IMG/VR virus record: IMGVR_UViG_3300014911_000028 | Location: 1-25,261 of that record | Source: a virus | DNA: 25,261 bases | Reading direction: 5' to 3' (one strand) | In this document: positions 5,188 to 12,583 of the stretch, in pieces | How the letters are laid out: every line of letters starts with the position of its first letter | Position numbering within the stretch: position 1 is the stretch's first letter | Notes under the pieces: model-generated | Told to the model about the DNA's origin: nothing | Database searches by the model: none | What the model saw: only the letters and a program-made list of their open reading frames with translations | Translations under genes and position numbers: made by a program

Positions 5188-5508
5188 ATGAATATAAGAG
5201 ATTGGAGAGAGAGATGTATATTTGATAGATTTATAAGGGAATTTCCACAAGTATTGGTTTTTAAGATGGTTGGATATGATAAGGTGGAATTGGTGTTTCA
5301 TAAGAGATATGGTATCAAAGCCACTTCAAGAATTGTAATATTCTTCAAAGACAGATGTGCATCACTTAATGGAGCTGATTTCTTTGAAATGGAAACTATT
5401 AGGGAATATATTCCACTTGCAATAGATAAACTACATAAAGGTGAATATCAGGAATATGAAGTCTCAGATAATAATAAAGTTATAAGAATAGTTATTGGTG
5501 ATGATTAA
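5188..5508 (+). CDS. Array paralogue 2, 106 aa
   Basis: Long-N-terminus subgroup: IRDWRER at 3-9, REFPQVLVF before the core KMVGYD at 26-31, FKDR at 53-56, and the second motif KGEYQEYE at 84-91 before a final strand (VIRIVIG). At nucleotide and protein level it is closest to the genes at 6465 and 7058. It overlaps the next gene by 8 nt (ATGATTAA). Confidence 0.8.
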   Translation: MNIRDWRERCIFDRFIREFPQVLVFKMVGYDKVELVFHKRYGIKATSRIVIFFKDRCASLNGADFFEMETIREYIPLAIDKLHKGEYQEYEVSDNNKVIRIVIGDD

Positions 5509-5818
5509 AGTATTGGCAAGTGTAGGTAAGATGTTTGGATATGATGTCTTGTGTATGAGGAATTATTATTCTGGAATGTGTGTATTTGTGGATAATAGTG
5601 TTGAGTGCAGGTATTATGGGTATAAGGGTGTATATGTTGATGGTGTTAAGATGTGTTTGGGATGCTGGGTAGGAGAAATTGATACTGATGATTTGAACAG
5701 AGTTGCAGAGAAAGCATTGGTGGAGATAGGTAGGGGAAGTGTGGAGATAAGGGATAATGTATTATGGTCTCATTTCAGTAAGGGTGATGGGGCGGTGGGT
5801 GAGATATGGATAGTGTAA
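5501..5818 (+). CDS. Array paralogue 3, 105 aa
   Basis: The start at 5501 is preferred over an upstream in-frame TTG because it overlaps the previous stop and aligns with the relic at 5035. Short-N-terminus subgroup: the core KMFGYD is at 10-15, followed by a strand (VLCMR). The middle is Cys/Tyr-rich. The second motif is weak here (IGRGSVEIRDN). It ends in a strand (GEIWIV) like other members. Confidence 0.75.
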   Translation: MIKVLASVGKMFGYDVLCMRNYYSGMCVFVDNSVECRYYGYKGVYVDGVKMCLGCWVGEIDTDDLNRVAEKALVEIGRGSVEIRDNVLWSHFSKGDGAVGEIWIV

Positions 5819-5857
5819 AGATAATAGCTACTTTTCGGGTGTATATATAAGGTGAGA

Positions 5858-6217
5858 ATGTTACTGAAACCTGAACAAGTTAAGGTTATAAGAGCTATAG
5901 GTAGGATGATGGGATTCAATATGATTCAGGTAGTAGATAAAAGAGAGAATTTTGGTAAATTCTGTATTGTGGTTGGTAGGGATAGTATAGAGAAACGCAA
6001 TTTTATTGATGGAAATACTTATTGTTGGTTTATGTCAGATAAGGGTAAGATTGACAAAGTTAACCTTGTGTGTTACTTTTGTTGGAAACTGTGGATACTT
6101 ATAGATGTTGATATGGTGTTTAATTCAGTATTGGACAGATTATCTGATGGTGATTTTAGAGTTAGAGAGTATATAATGAAAGAATATGAAAGGAAAGTAT
6201 GTGTGGTAAGGATATGA
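5858..6217 (+). CDS. Array paralogue 4, 119 aa
   Basis: Core RMMGFN at 16-21 after a helix (VKVIRAIG), and the second motif SDGDFRVREY near 98-107. The start is uncertain: an in-frame GTG two codons upstream (5852) is possible, since the SD-like AAGGTGAG is very close to the ATG. Coupled to the next gene by an ATGA overlap. No outside family recognised. Confidence 0.7.
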   Translation: MLLKPEQVKVIRAIGRMMGFNMIQVVDKRENFGKFCIVVGRDSIEKRNFIDGNTYCWFMSDKGKIDKVNLVCYFCWKLWILIDVDMVFNSVLDRLSDGDFRVREYIMKEYERKVCVVRI

Positions 6218-6483
6218 AAGGGTTTCTCAGTATATGTAAGATGATGGGTTGGAAAAAGGTGTTTATAATGGGTAAGGGTTGTAGTTGGAGAGTGGTAATA
6301 TTTAAAGATAGGGTCATGATTACCTACCACAGTCCTACAACTGGTGTCTTGTTTGTAGATAAGATTCCAGATGATGTGATTAGAAAAGCCTATAGTAGCA
6401 TTTCAAGTGGCAGATATGATGAGAATGTGATAGTGGGTGTAGATGATCCTGAAAGGGTGGTAGTATGTTGGATATATGTATAA
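6214..6483 (+). CDS. Array paralogue 5, 89 aa
   Basis: The start at 6214 is chosen over an ATG at 6199 because it overlaps the preceding stop as ATGA, has AAGG upstream, and makes the N-terminus (MKGFLSICKMMGWK) align with the short subgroup. The core is at 9-14 and the second motif SSGRYDE near 65. The last strand is VVVCWIYV. Confidence 0.75.
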   Translation: MKGFLSICKMMGWKKVFIMGKGCSWRVVIFKDRVMITYHSPTTGVLFVDKIPDDVIRKAYSSISSGRYDENVIVGVDDPERVVVCWIYV

Positions 6484-6824
6484 GGGATTGGAAAGAGAGA
6501 TGTGTATTTAGGGAATTTATCAGAGAGTTTTCACAAGTGTTGGTATTTAGGATGATGGGATATGACATAGTGGAGTTGTCATGGAGAGACAAGTGTTTCA
6601 ATAAGGAGGAGTATTATGTTGATCCCAGAATTAAGTGGATGAATCGGATTGAAATCCATTTCAAGGGTAGATTTATTAGTTTTAGTAGTGGTGTTGGATA
6701 TACTGTCAGTATGAAAGATTGTGGAGAATATATCTTGATTGCATTGGACAAAGTAGAGAGTGGGGATTATCAGGAATATGAGACTTTGCAGGGTGATAGG
6801 GTGTTGACAATAAATATTGATTAG
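6465..6824 (+). CDS. Array paralogue 6, 119 aa
   Basis: Long subgroup: IRDWKER at 6-12, FREFIREFSQVLVF, core RMMGYD at 29-34, FKGR at 66-69, SGDYQEYE near 104-111, C-terminal strand (VLTINID). Compared with 5188 it carries a longer loop after the core strand. AAGGGTGG lies 5 nt before the ATG. It overlaps the previous gene by 19 nt. Confidence 0.8.
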   Translation: MLDICIRDWKERCVFREFIREFSQVLVFRMMGYDIVELSWRDKCFNKEEYYVDPRIKWMNRIEIHFKGRFISFSSGVGYTVSMKDCGEYILIALDKVESGDYQEYETLQGDRVLTINID

Positions 6825-6834
6825 GAGATTTGTT

Positions 6835-7068
6835 ATGAGATATGCTATCTATGGTCTGTTTAGTGATTGGTGGGGATACTTGATTGCTATAGGATTTTGT
6901 TTGTTATTGGTGGGACTTTCTGTAGTATGGGGAATTAGGAAATATGGGAGTTTTGAGAGATTTTTGGGAAGGTTTCGGGAAGAACTCAGGGGTAATTCAG
7001 GTGTGCTGTTGGATGATTGGGAGAGTTGGTTGGAGAGAGATGAGAGGAGATGGAGAGGTGATAATTAA
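6835..7068 (+). CDS. Small single-pass membrane protein, 77 aa
   Basis: The start at 6835 has AGGAG 7 nt upstream. One clear membrane helix at about residues 12-35 (SDWWGYLIAIGFCLLLVGLS, then VVWG), followed by a charged cytoplasmic-type tail rich in Arg/Glu. It lacks the MMGYD core, so it is not a paralogue, and is the only such gene in the array. Its end overlaps the GTG start of the next paralogue by 11 nt, so it is part of the operon. It may anchor or partner the array proteins; no direct evidence. Confidence 0.7.
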   Translation: MRYAIYGLFSDWWGYLIAIGFCLLLVGLSVVWGIRKYGSFERFLGRFREELRGNSGVLLDDWESWLERDERRWRGDN

Positions 7069-7381
7069 AGATTGGAAAAGAGAGATATTGTTTAGAGAAT
7101 TTATCAGGGAATTTCCCCAGCTATTGTATTTCAAGATGATGGGGTATGATGTGGTAGAAATTGTATTCTGGGATATTACTTTTGGTAGGATGAAAGTGGA
7201 TTTCAGGAATAGGTTATTGGAAACAGAAGTGAATCTGGATAAATTCAGACTTGAATCTGTCAGAGAAATTGTAAAGGCAGCAGTTGACAAGGCTCTTAAT
7301 GGAGATTATGATTCTTACAATGAGTTAGATGATAGAGATGTCATAAAGATGATAGTTTATGATAGAGAAGTATCTGTGTGA
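7058..7381 (+). CDS. Array paralogue 7, 107 aa
   Basis: A GTG start at 7058 is chosen because it gives (M)IIKDWKRE, aligning with IRDWRER/IRDWKER of the genes at 5188 and 6465, and has GAGGAG 9 nt upstream; the frame stays open further 5'. REFIREFPQLLYF precedes the core KMMGYD at 26-31; FRNR and NGDYDSYN follow in family order. The stop overlaps the next start. Confidence 0.75.
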   Translation: MIIKDWKREILFREFIREFPQLLYFKMMGYDVVEIVFWDITFGRMKVDFRNRLLETEVNLDKFRLESVREIVKAAVDKALNGDYDSYNELDDRDVIKMIVYDREVSV

Positions 7382-7701
7382 TGGAACAACTATTGTCGGT
7401 AGAAAGTTGGATAAGTAGAGTAGTGTTTAGAGAGCTCATAAATCTATGTCCTAATATATCTATAGTTAGGATGATGGGATATGATGTAGTAAGAATATTT
7501 ACAGATGCTTATACTCTCAGACATATAGGAATAGACTTCAGAGATAGGAGAGTGATATTAGATGCAGTTTTGGATACAGATGTATCAAAATTGAAAGAGA
7601 CTTTGATGGGAGCAGTAAATAAGATAATAGATGGGGATTGTTGGGTAGGTAATAATGTAGATGGAAAGATAGAAGTAGCTGTGAAAGTGGAGATGGAATA
7701 A
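7381..7701 (+). CDS. Array paralogue 8, 106 aa
   Basis: The ATG at 7381 shares its A with the preceding TGA. Long subgroup, closest to paralogue 1: LCPNISIV then the core RMMGYD at 30-35, FRDR in the position of FKGR, second motif DGDCW, final strand (EVAVKVEM). The next gene starts 1 nt after the stop. Confidence 0.8.
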   Translation: MEQLLSVESWISRVVFRELINLCPNISIVRMMGYDVVRIFTDAYTLRHIGIDFRDRRVILDAVLDTDVSKLKETLMGAVNKIIDGDCWVGNNVDGKIEVAVKVEME

Positions 7702-7702
7702 G

Positions 7703-8008
7703 ATGACAAAAACTGTTATGGCTCTTTGCAAAATGATGGGATTGGATAGGTTATGTATTAGGGAAAGGGGTGGTGATCCGCTAATTAGAGTTTGTTTAAT
7801 TGTTAAGGGTAAGGACTGTGATGGTAGAGAAAGTAGGGATGTATGTATGCGATGTTATTGTTTGTTAGATGGTGGTTTTGAAGGCAATAGGGATTTAAAT
7901 GAGATTGTGGCTCTTGGTTTTGATAGGGTGCTGAAAGGAGAGATAGATGATATTGTGCTTTGTTGGAATGGACTTTATAAAGAAAGGGTGGGGATAGTAT
8001 TAATATGA
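7703..8008 (+). CDS. Array paralogue 9, 101 aa
   Basis: Short subgroup: the helix TKTVMALC runs into the core KMMGLD at 10-15 and the strand LCIRE. The second motif is KGEID, followed by a strand ending VGIVLI. Several Cys lie in the middle (KDCDGRESRDVCMRCYC), as in paralogue 3. GGAG lies about 11 nt before the ATG; ATGA overlap with the next gene. Confidence 0.75.
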   Translation: MTKTVMALCKMMGLDRLCIRERGGDPLIRVCLIVKGKDCDGRESRDVCMRCYCLLDGGFEGNRDLNEIVALGFDRVLKGEIDDIVLCWNGLYKERVGIVLI

Positions 8009-8364
8009 ATAGATGTGGAAAGAGTAATATGATCTTTCTTTTAGAAGATCCAAAAGTGAGTAGTCTTGAATGTATTAAAATATTAATGGGAATTACAAGA
8101 ATATATGGTTACGATAAGATGGTTGTTCATTTGTATGCTCGTAAGTTCTTCATGGATTTTGATGGTCTGCATAAGAAAAGCGGTGTTCTGAAAGGTGGTG
8201 TATATTTACAAAGATTCAAGGATGGTAATTGGGATGGTCATATTCATGTTCCAGATGGATACAATATAGATTCATTCAATAATGTTATCCTTAAACTCTT
8301 GAATATGGGTGGTTTTAAATTTTATAAAGATTATATCTATGTAGAAGGGTGGTTGAATGAATAA
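8005..8364 (+). CDS. Array paralogue 10, 119 aa
   Basis: More diverged subgroup: the helix CIKILMGI precedes the core TRIYGYD (31-37) and the strand KMVVHLYA. The second motif reads MGGFKFYKD, then a strand (YIYVEGW). Linked to its neighbours by ATGA overlap upstream and an 8-nt overlap downstream. Confidence 0.75.
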   Translation: MNRCGKSNMIFLLEDPKVSSLECIKILMGITRIYGYDKMVVHLYARKFFMDFDGLHKKSGVLKGGVYLQRFKDGNWDGHIHVPDGYNIDSFNNVILKLLNMGGFKFYKDYIYVEGWLNE

Positions 8365-8671
8365 TTGGCTTGAAAGAGTAGATGTAAAAGATTTATTTGG
8401 AAGACACAAGTCTGTAAGAATTATCATGGCTTATGCTGTCATGTGTGGTATTGATTGTGTTCATATTTATGTAGCTTCTTCAGGCGATGAAATTTACATA
8501 TTTAGAGGGATTAGTAGCAAAAAGTGGATTGCGAATGTTAGAAGGGGAGATGGTGGATATGATAGAATTGATAGATTGATTTATTCTCATTTCATAAATG
8601 GTAATTTTAAGATAGTTGAAAACAATAGTGGTTGGTATGGTAGGACTATTGAAATGGTAATAAGAGAGTAG
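8357..8671 (+). CDS. Array paralogue 11, 104 aa
   Basis: Diverged member: SVRIIMAYAV then core MCGID with strand CVHIYVA, and the second motif NGNFKIVEN followed by a strand with conserved hydrophobic spacing. The Lys/Arg before the core is missing (Val), but helix-turn-strand order and gene size match the array. Confidence 0.7.
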   Translation: MNNWLERVDVKDLFGRHKSVRIIMAYAVMCGIDCVHIYVASSGDEIYIFRGISSKKWIANVRRGDGGYDRIDRLIYSHFINGNFKIVENNSGWYGRTIEMVIRE

Positions 8672-8685
8672 AGTAGAGTTTCTAG

Positions 8686-9024
8686 ATGGCAGTAGTAATC
8701 CTGAATGGCATATACAATATTAGGAAGGTGTGCAAAAAGATAGATTTATTGTTCTCCTATACAAGAATACTTGGATGTAAGAAATGTGTATTGTATGTGG
8801 ACTGTGAGATGCAGGGAGATTCACTTATTATGAAATTACATAAACAGAGTGATGGAATATGGTCTGGGGTTGTAGTCTGTAGTAGTGGGATGGAGTATAA
8901 ACTTGAGGATGTTATAATGAGAGTTATAAGAGAGGGGAAATGGGAAATTGGTAAGGATGATGAAGGTGAGAAATTTGTGTATATGAGATATAAGATGGAG
9001 AGTCTGGGGTTGACAAGTGAATAA
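8686..9024 (+). CDS. Array paralogue 12, 112 aa
   Basis: LLFSYT then core RILGCK and strand CVLYVDC; second motif EGKWEIGKD and a strand (FVYMRYKM). It begins 14 nt after the previous stop and has only a weak SD. Diverged subgroup with 8357 and 9385. Confidence 0.7.
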   Translation: MAVVILNGIYNIRKVCKKIDLLFSYTRILGCKKCVLYVDCEMQGDSLIMKLHKQSDGIWSGVVVCSSGMEYKLEDVIMRVIREGKWEIGKDDEGEKFVYMRYKMESLGLTSE

Positions 9025-9391
9025 AAATGATTATATTTCTTGTATGAGAAACAAATATTTTCGTGAAATTAATTACATTATAAGCAGTGAGATAGCAGAA
9101 ATAGACGAGTATAAGAAACTGAAGGAGATACTTGCCTTGATAAAAATGTTGGGTGTTGAAGGATTGGAATTTAGGATAATGGTATATAATAGGAAAAGAT
9201 CATCAGTTTTCGTAGTAATAGAAGATGATGATATGATTAGAATCAATGGTTATTTTAGGTCATCTGTCAAATCTCATGAATCTAAAGTGTATGATGTAGA
9301 TAGTGTGGCTGAAATGATATATGATAGGATACAATGTGGGGATTTTGAAGTGTATAATGATCATGTATTGATTAGTATAGATATATGTTGA
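9017..9391 (+). CDS. Array paralogue 13, 124 aa
   Basis: GTG start overlapping the previous gene by 8 nt; an ATG nine codons later is an alternative. A longer helical N-terminus precedes LKEILALI and the core KMLGVE; the second motif CGDFEVYNDH leads into a strand (VLISIDI). Overlaps the next gene by 7 nt. Confidence 0.7.
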   Translation: MNKNDYISCMRNKYFREINYIISSEIAEIDEYKKLKEILALIKMLGVEGLEFRIMVYNRKRSSVFVVIEDDDMIRINGYFRSSVKSHESKVYDVDSVAEMIYDRIQCGDFEVYNDHVLISIDIC

Positions 9392-9699
9392 GGGATAGTT
9401 TGATATACAGGGCTCCTATAGATAATATTCCTATTCCAGATCAATTCAAGCTGATTCTATCTTATGTCAGGTTATTTGGGTGTGATAGATTATGTATTAT
9501 GGGGAATAGGAGAGTAGTGGAGTATAAGTATGGTAATGCTGAATTTGTTGAAGAGAGATCTCTTATACTTTGGGTTGATATTAGATCCAAGACTATGACT
9601 GTATTTGATGGTGGTGAAATTGAGTTGGAAACTGTGGAAAATAAGATTTTAAATGGGGATTTCAAGATTGAAGGAGATGCATTGATTGTGGATGTGTAA
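9385..9699 (+). CDS. Array paralogue 14, 104 aa
   Basis: Last paralogue before the IscB element: FKLILSYV, core RLFGCD, strand LCIMG, second motif NGDFKIEGD, final strand (ALIVDV). Its stop lies only about 10-25 nt before the predicted IscB guide/omega-RNA, so the element sits directly behind it. Confidence 0.75.
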   Translation: MLRDSLIYRAPIDNIPIPDQFKLILSYVRLFGCDRLCIMGNRRVVEYKYGNAEFVEERSLILWVDIRSKTMTVFDGGEIELETVENKILNGDFKIEGDALIVDV

Positions 9700-9708
9700 G
9701 AATTTCAA

Positions 9709-9985
9709 AATGTTATGCTGTTATGTCAACCACCCCACCCTAATAAAGGGTAGAGCTTATAGCTCTGAGGTTGACTAGGGGGTATGGAGATGGTAATTCC
9801 ATACAGCCGTTATTCTGGTCATGGCACTCTGGGGTGTTTCGCAAGCTCCAGACACTGTCGTTGGTGGTTAAACAGTCCTGTCGGGGTAGGGGCAGTGCTA
9901 CCAACACAAAAAGCCAGAATAACTTCCCCGATGCAGACTCTAACCTGCCTTCAGGCAGAGGTAAACTCCTTTATGTTAGGAGGAT
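9709..9985 (+). ncRNA. Predicted IscB omega-RNA 1 with guide
   Basis: The region between the array and IscB1 folds as expected of an omega-RNA. Stem GTCAACC (9725-9731) / GGTTGAC (9769-9775) encloses two small hairpins. A long-range stem GTTATTCTGG (9809-9818) / CCAGAATAAC (9914-9923) encloses further helices, including GTTGGT (9860-9865) / ACCAAC (9900-9905). A pseudoknot TCGGGG (9881-9886) / CCCCGA (9926-9931) and a 3' hairpin CTGCC/GGCAG (9945-9958) follow. In IscB systems the guide is the ~16 nt 5' of the scaffold, here about 9709-9724 (AATGTTATGCTGTTAT). Exact ends are inferred. Confidence 0.8.
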
Positions 9986-9991
9986 TTATGT

Positions 9992-11245
9992 ATGGTTGTT
10001 TATGTGTTAAATAAACAAGGTAAACCTTTGATGCCTTGTCATCCTGCAAAGGCAAGGATATTGCTTAAGCAGGGTAAGGCAAAGGTAGTGCAGAGAACAC
10101 CTTTTACAATACAACTTCTTTATGGGAGCTCAGGTTACAAACAACCTATTGTTCTTGGGGTAGATAGTGGATATTCTCATATTGGGCTTTCTGCTATTAC
10201 TCAAAAGAAGGAAGTATATAGTGCAGAAGTTCAACTTAGAACAGATATTGTGAAATTGTTATCTGAACGCAGAGAATATAGGAGAGCAAGACGGCATCGT
10301 AAGACTCGGTATCGCAAACCAAGATTTTTGAATCGTAGAAGACCTGAAGGATGGTTATCTCCCTCTATACAGCATAAATTAGATAGTCATATTAAAGCTG
10401 TTAATCTGGTGAAGAAGATTCTTCCTATAACTAAGATCAATGTTGAAGTGGCAAATTTTGACATTCAAAAGATTAAGAATCCTAATATGTCAAGAAAAGA
10501 GTATCAGAATGGAGAGCAAAAAGGTTTCTGGAATGTAAGGGAGTATGTGTTGTGTAGAGACAATCATACTTGTCAAATTTGTAAAGGTAAATCGGGAGAT
10601 AATGTATTAGAGGTTCATCATATTGTTTCAAGACAAGTTGGTGGGGATAGACCAGATAATTTAATTACACTTTGCAGATCTTGTCATCAGAGATTACATA
10701 AGGGAGAATTAAAAGTGAAGTTGAAGGTGAATAAAGGGTTTAAAGCTGAGACCTTTATGTCAACTATCAGATGGAAATTGGTGAACAAGCTAAGAGAGTT
10801 AGGAAATGTAGTATCTGTAACTTATGGTTATCTTACTAAGTTGAGACGAGTAGAGTTGGGATTAACAAAGAGTCATATCAATGACGCATTTGTAATTGCT
10901 GGTGGTAGTAATCAAATTAGGAGTTCGGTTTATTATTTTATTAAACAAGTCAGGAAATGTAATCGTAAGTTATTTAAAGGAATTAGAAGTCATATCCGTA
11001 ATATTGCTGAGAGATTTGTGAAAGGCTTTCAGAGATTTGATAAAGTCAGATATAGGGGTATTGAATGTTTTATTTTTGGTAGGAGGAAGACAGGCTACTT
11101 CAGTCTGAAAAAATTGGATGGGACTGTTATTAGTGATTCAGCAAATTATAAAGAACTTAAATTACTTGAGAGCTTCAGAACATTTTTAATGGAGATGCGT
11201 CTTCTCCCTAACATGAATGTCAGGGTCTCTGACTTAAGGAGATAG
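9992..11245 (+). CDS. iscB: IscB RNA-guided nuclease 1, 417 aa
   Basis: Full-length IscB, ancestor-type relative of Cas9. PLMP motif at 12-15; RuvC-I GVDSG with Asp58; Arg-rich bridge helix about 92-118; RuvC-II NVEVANFD with Glu152; inserted HNH with Cys194/Cys197, HH 209-210, Asn223, Cys228/Cys231; RuvC-III SHINDA with Asp298; C-terminal domain about 340-417. All catalytic positions are present, so it should be active with the adjacent omega-RNA. AGGAGG lies 8 nt before the ATG at 9992. No TnpA transposase is nearby, so it probably moves by homing or by recombination. Its 3' end (AAGGAGATAGGAG) is a ready SD for whatever follows. Confidence 0.93.
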   Translation: MVVYVLNKQGKPLMPCHPAKARILLKQGKAKVVQRTPFTIQLLYGSSGYKQPIVLGVDSGYSHIGLSAITQKKEVYSAEVQLRTDIVKLLSERREYRRARRHRKTRYRKPRFLNRRRPEGWLSPSIQHKLDSHIKAVNLVKKILPITKINVEVANFDIQKIKNPNMSRKEYQNGEQKGFWNVREYVLCRDNHTCQICKGKSGDNVLEVHHIVSRQVGGDRPDNLITLCRSCHQRLHKGELKVKLKVNKGFKAETFMSTIRWKLVNKLRELGNVVSVTYGYLTKLRRVELGLTKSHINDAFVIAGGSNQIRSSVYYFIKQVRKCNRKLFKGIRSHIRNIAERFVKGFQRFDKVRYRGIECFIFGRRKTGYFSLKKLDGTVISDSANYKELKLLESFRTFLMEMRLLPNMNVRVSDLRR

Positions 11246-11248
11246 GAG

Positions 11249-11310
11249 ATGAAATACTGTGGGACTTGTAAAAGGAGAAACACTTGTAAAAAACTGTGTG
11301 CTCAGAATGA
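11249..11310 (+). repeat. 62-bp exact direct repeat, copy 1
   Basis: Identical to 14510-14571. Identity begins exactly at the A of the start codon and ends at AATGA, where both flanks differ. The sharp left edge marks the right boundary of the IscB1 element; the right edge shares ATGA with the array gene junction. Confidence 0.95.
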
Positions 11311-11314
11311 ATGA
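11249..11314 (+). pseudogene. Truncated 21-codon copy of gene 14510 start, acting as leader ORF
   Basis: The first 62 nt (11249-11310) are identical to the start of the gene at 14510; it then stops at TGA (11312-11314). The SD comes from the 3' end of IscB1 (GGAG just before the ATG). The TGA overlaps the start codons of the next array gene (ATGATG at 11311-11316), so it can hand over ribosomes. Retains the CGTC and CKKLC cysteines only. Best read as a fragment carried in with IscB1. Confidence 0.8.
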
Positions 11315-11604
11315 TGAGTAAAAGGAATGTAAATTATAGTAAAGTTCTTAGTGCTATTATGAAAATGGTAGATGCAGATTATCTTATTATATGGTATGAA
11401 ACCAAAGCAGTTGTGAGTGTCTCAAAGAAGGATAACTACAGTCCTTATGTTTCAAGTTCTTATTGGTATAGAAAATTGGGTGGAGAAAGAGTTTATGACC
11501 TTGCCTTTGAGTGTGTCAAAAAGTATGGATTATCTATTAGAGATGGAATTATTTATAATAAGATTATAGATATTCAGTTGGAGGAGGTATTAAGTGATGG
11601 GTAA
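11314..11604 (+). CDS. Array-like protein 15, 96 aa
   Basis: The start at 11314 (or 11311) aligns MSKRNVNYSKVLSAIMKM with MGKKDANYSKALSAIMKM of the next gene, so the two are recent duplicates. The helix and KM...D..strand arrangement (IMKMVDADYLIIWY) matches the array family with Gly lost from the core. The C-terminal motif is YGLSIRDG. No own SD; translation probably depends on the 21-codon leader upstream. Confidence 0.65.
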   Translation: MSKRNVNYSKVLSAIMKMVDADYLIIWYETKAVVSVSKKDNYSPYVSSSYWYRKLGGERVYDLAFECVKKYGLSIRDGIIYNKIIDIQLEEVLSDG

Positions 11605-11908
11605 AAAAGATGCAAATTATAGTAAAGCTCTTAGTGCTATTATGAAAATGGAAGAGTGGGATTATGTGTGTCTTGTTCAGGGTGATGATGTAGTTGGATA
11701 TTTTGATAGGTATGTTGAAGTAGATAATGATACTGCGAAGTGGATTATAGATAAGATAGCTAATAAGGAGTATAAGATAGATGTAGATTTTCGGTATTCT
11801 GAATATAGATCATATATTAGTGGTAAATCTGAGTGTATTCCTATAGGAAAGGTTACTTATTGTAAGATTGAGATACCTTCTGTTATTGGAGCCACGGATG
11901 ATAGATAG
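11597..11908 (+). CDS. Array-like protein 16, 103 aa
   Basis: GGAGGAGG lies about 10 nt before the ATG at 11597. The N-terminus is nearly the same as in the preceding gene, then diverges (KMEEWDYVCLVQGDD). The second motif may be NKEYKIDVD. Overlaps the preceding gene by 8 nt and the next by 11 nt, continuing the array's coupled layout. Family membership rests on the N-terminal helix and is moderate. Confidence 0.65.
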   Translation: MGKKDANYSKALSAIMKMEEWDYVCLVQGDDVVGYFDRYVEVDNDTAKWIIDKIANKEYKIDVDFRYSEYRSYISGKSECIPIGKVTYCKIEIPSVIGATDDR

Positions 11909-12395
11909 TATTGACAGAATAACATATATTGTCATTGGAGCAATATATGATGCATTAGATGCTCTTTATAGTATGCTTGTGAAAGTGAAAAGATGGTTTG
12001 AATACATATTCTCTGGTGAAGCAAGTGCAGATTATATATACAAGAGATGTCCTTATCTGTTCAGCTTGCTTAAGATGGCAGATCTTGATCAACTCCATGT
12101 TGTTCCTATAGATGGGATTTACAAGACAAGTTTATCAGAGGTATTTTATATTAATAGAAAAGATTGTAATGTGAGATTTTCATTATATGGAGAATGTGTA
12201 TGGTTAAGCGAAAATAGTATGCTCAAGACCTGCAAGATGATAGAGAGAGCATATAAGAAAGGTAGATTTGTCGTTATACCAGAGGATACATATAGGGGAA
12301 GATTGGGGTATGTTATCTTGAATGTTCCAAATGACAAAACATGGGAAATTGTAAAAGAAAAGATATTAAAGATGTTTGAAGGGAGCATGAGATGA
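11898..12395 (+). CDS. Array-like protein 17 with hydrophobic N-terminal extension, 165 aa
   Basis: The start at 11898 has GGAG 6 nt upstream and overlaps the previous stop. The N-terminal ~45 residues are hydrophobic/amphipathic (YIVIGAIYDALDALYSML), unlike other members, and may contact a membrane. The family-like part follows: LFSLLKMADLDQLHVVPIDG as helix and strand, then KKGRFVVIPED as second motif. ATGA overlap with the next gene. Confidence 0.6.
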   Translation: MIDSIDRITYIVIGAIYDALDALYSMLVKVKRWFEYIFSGEASADYIYKRCPYLFSLLKMADLDQLHVVPIDGIYKTSLSEVFYINRKDCNVRFSLYGECVWLSENSMLKTCKMIERAYKKGRFVVIPEDTYRGRLGYVILNVPNDKTWEIVKEKILKMFEGSMR

Positions 12396-12583
12396 TCACC
12401 CAAGAAGACATAGAGAGATGGCTCAGGGAAAATACCAAGCAATGTCCACTTGGTAGAGTCAGCAAGTGGCAATGTGAACAGAATAGATCCAAACCGTCCA
12501 GATGCAGTCATAGATATAGTTATAAGGAAAAACCTATAAAATGTGAGAGTTGTGAAGAGTGGAAGACAATATTCAGGGAATAA
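12392..12583 (+). CDS. Small Cys-rich protein, 63 aa
   Basis: Starts by ATGA overlap with the previous gene. Cys residues occur as CPLG, WQCEQ, SRCSHRY and KCESCEEW, so a zinc-binding knuckle is likely. The N-terminus (TQEDIERWLREN) is helical. No named family recognised; it could be a small nucleic-acid or protein adaptor. Confidence 0.6.
   Translation: MITQEDIERWLRENTKQCPLGRVSKWQCEQNRSKPSRCSHRYSYKEKPIKCESCEEWKTIFRE

Noticed and set aside
9771-10014. Two open frames of 76-79 codons before IscB1
   Set aside because: They lie within the predicted omega-RNA; base pairing explains the sequence better than coding, and neither has an SD.
9700-11314. IS200/605-type transposon ends or a TnpA gene around IscB1
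   Set aside because: No Y1 transposase frame and no subterminal hairpin pair typical of such ends was found on either side.
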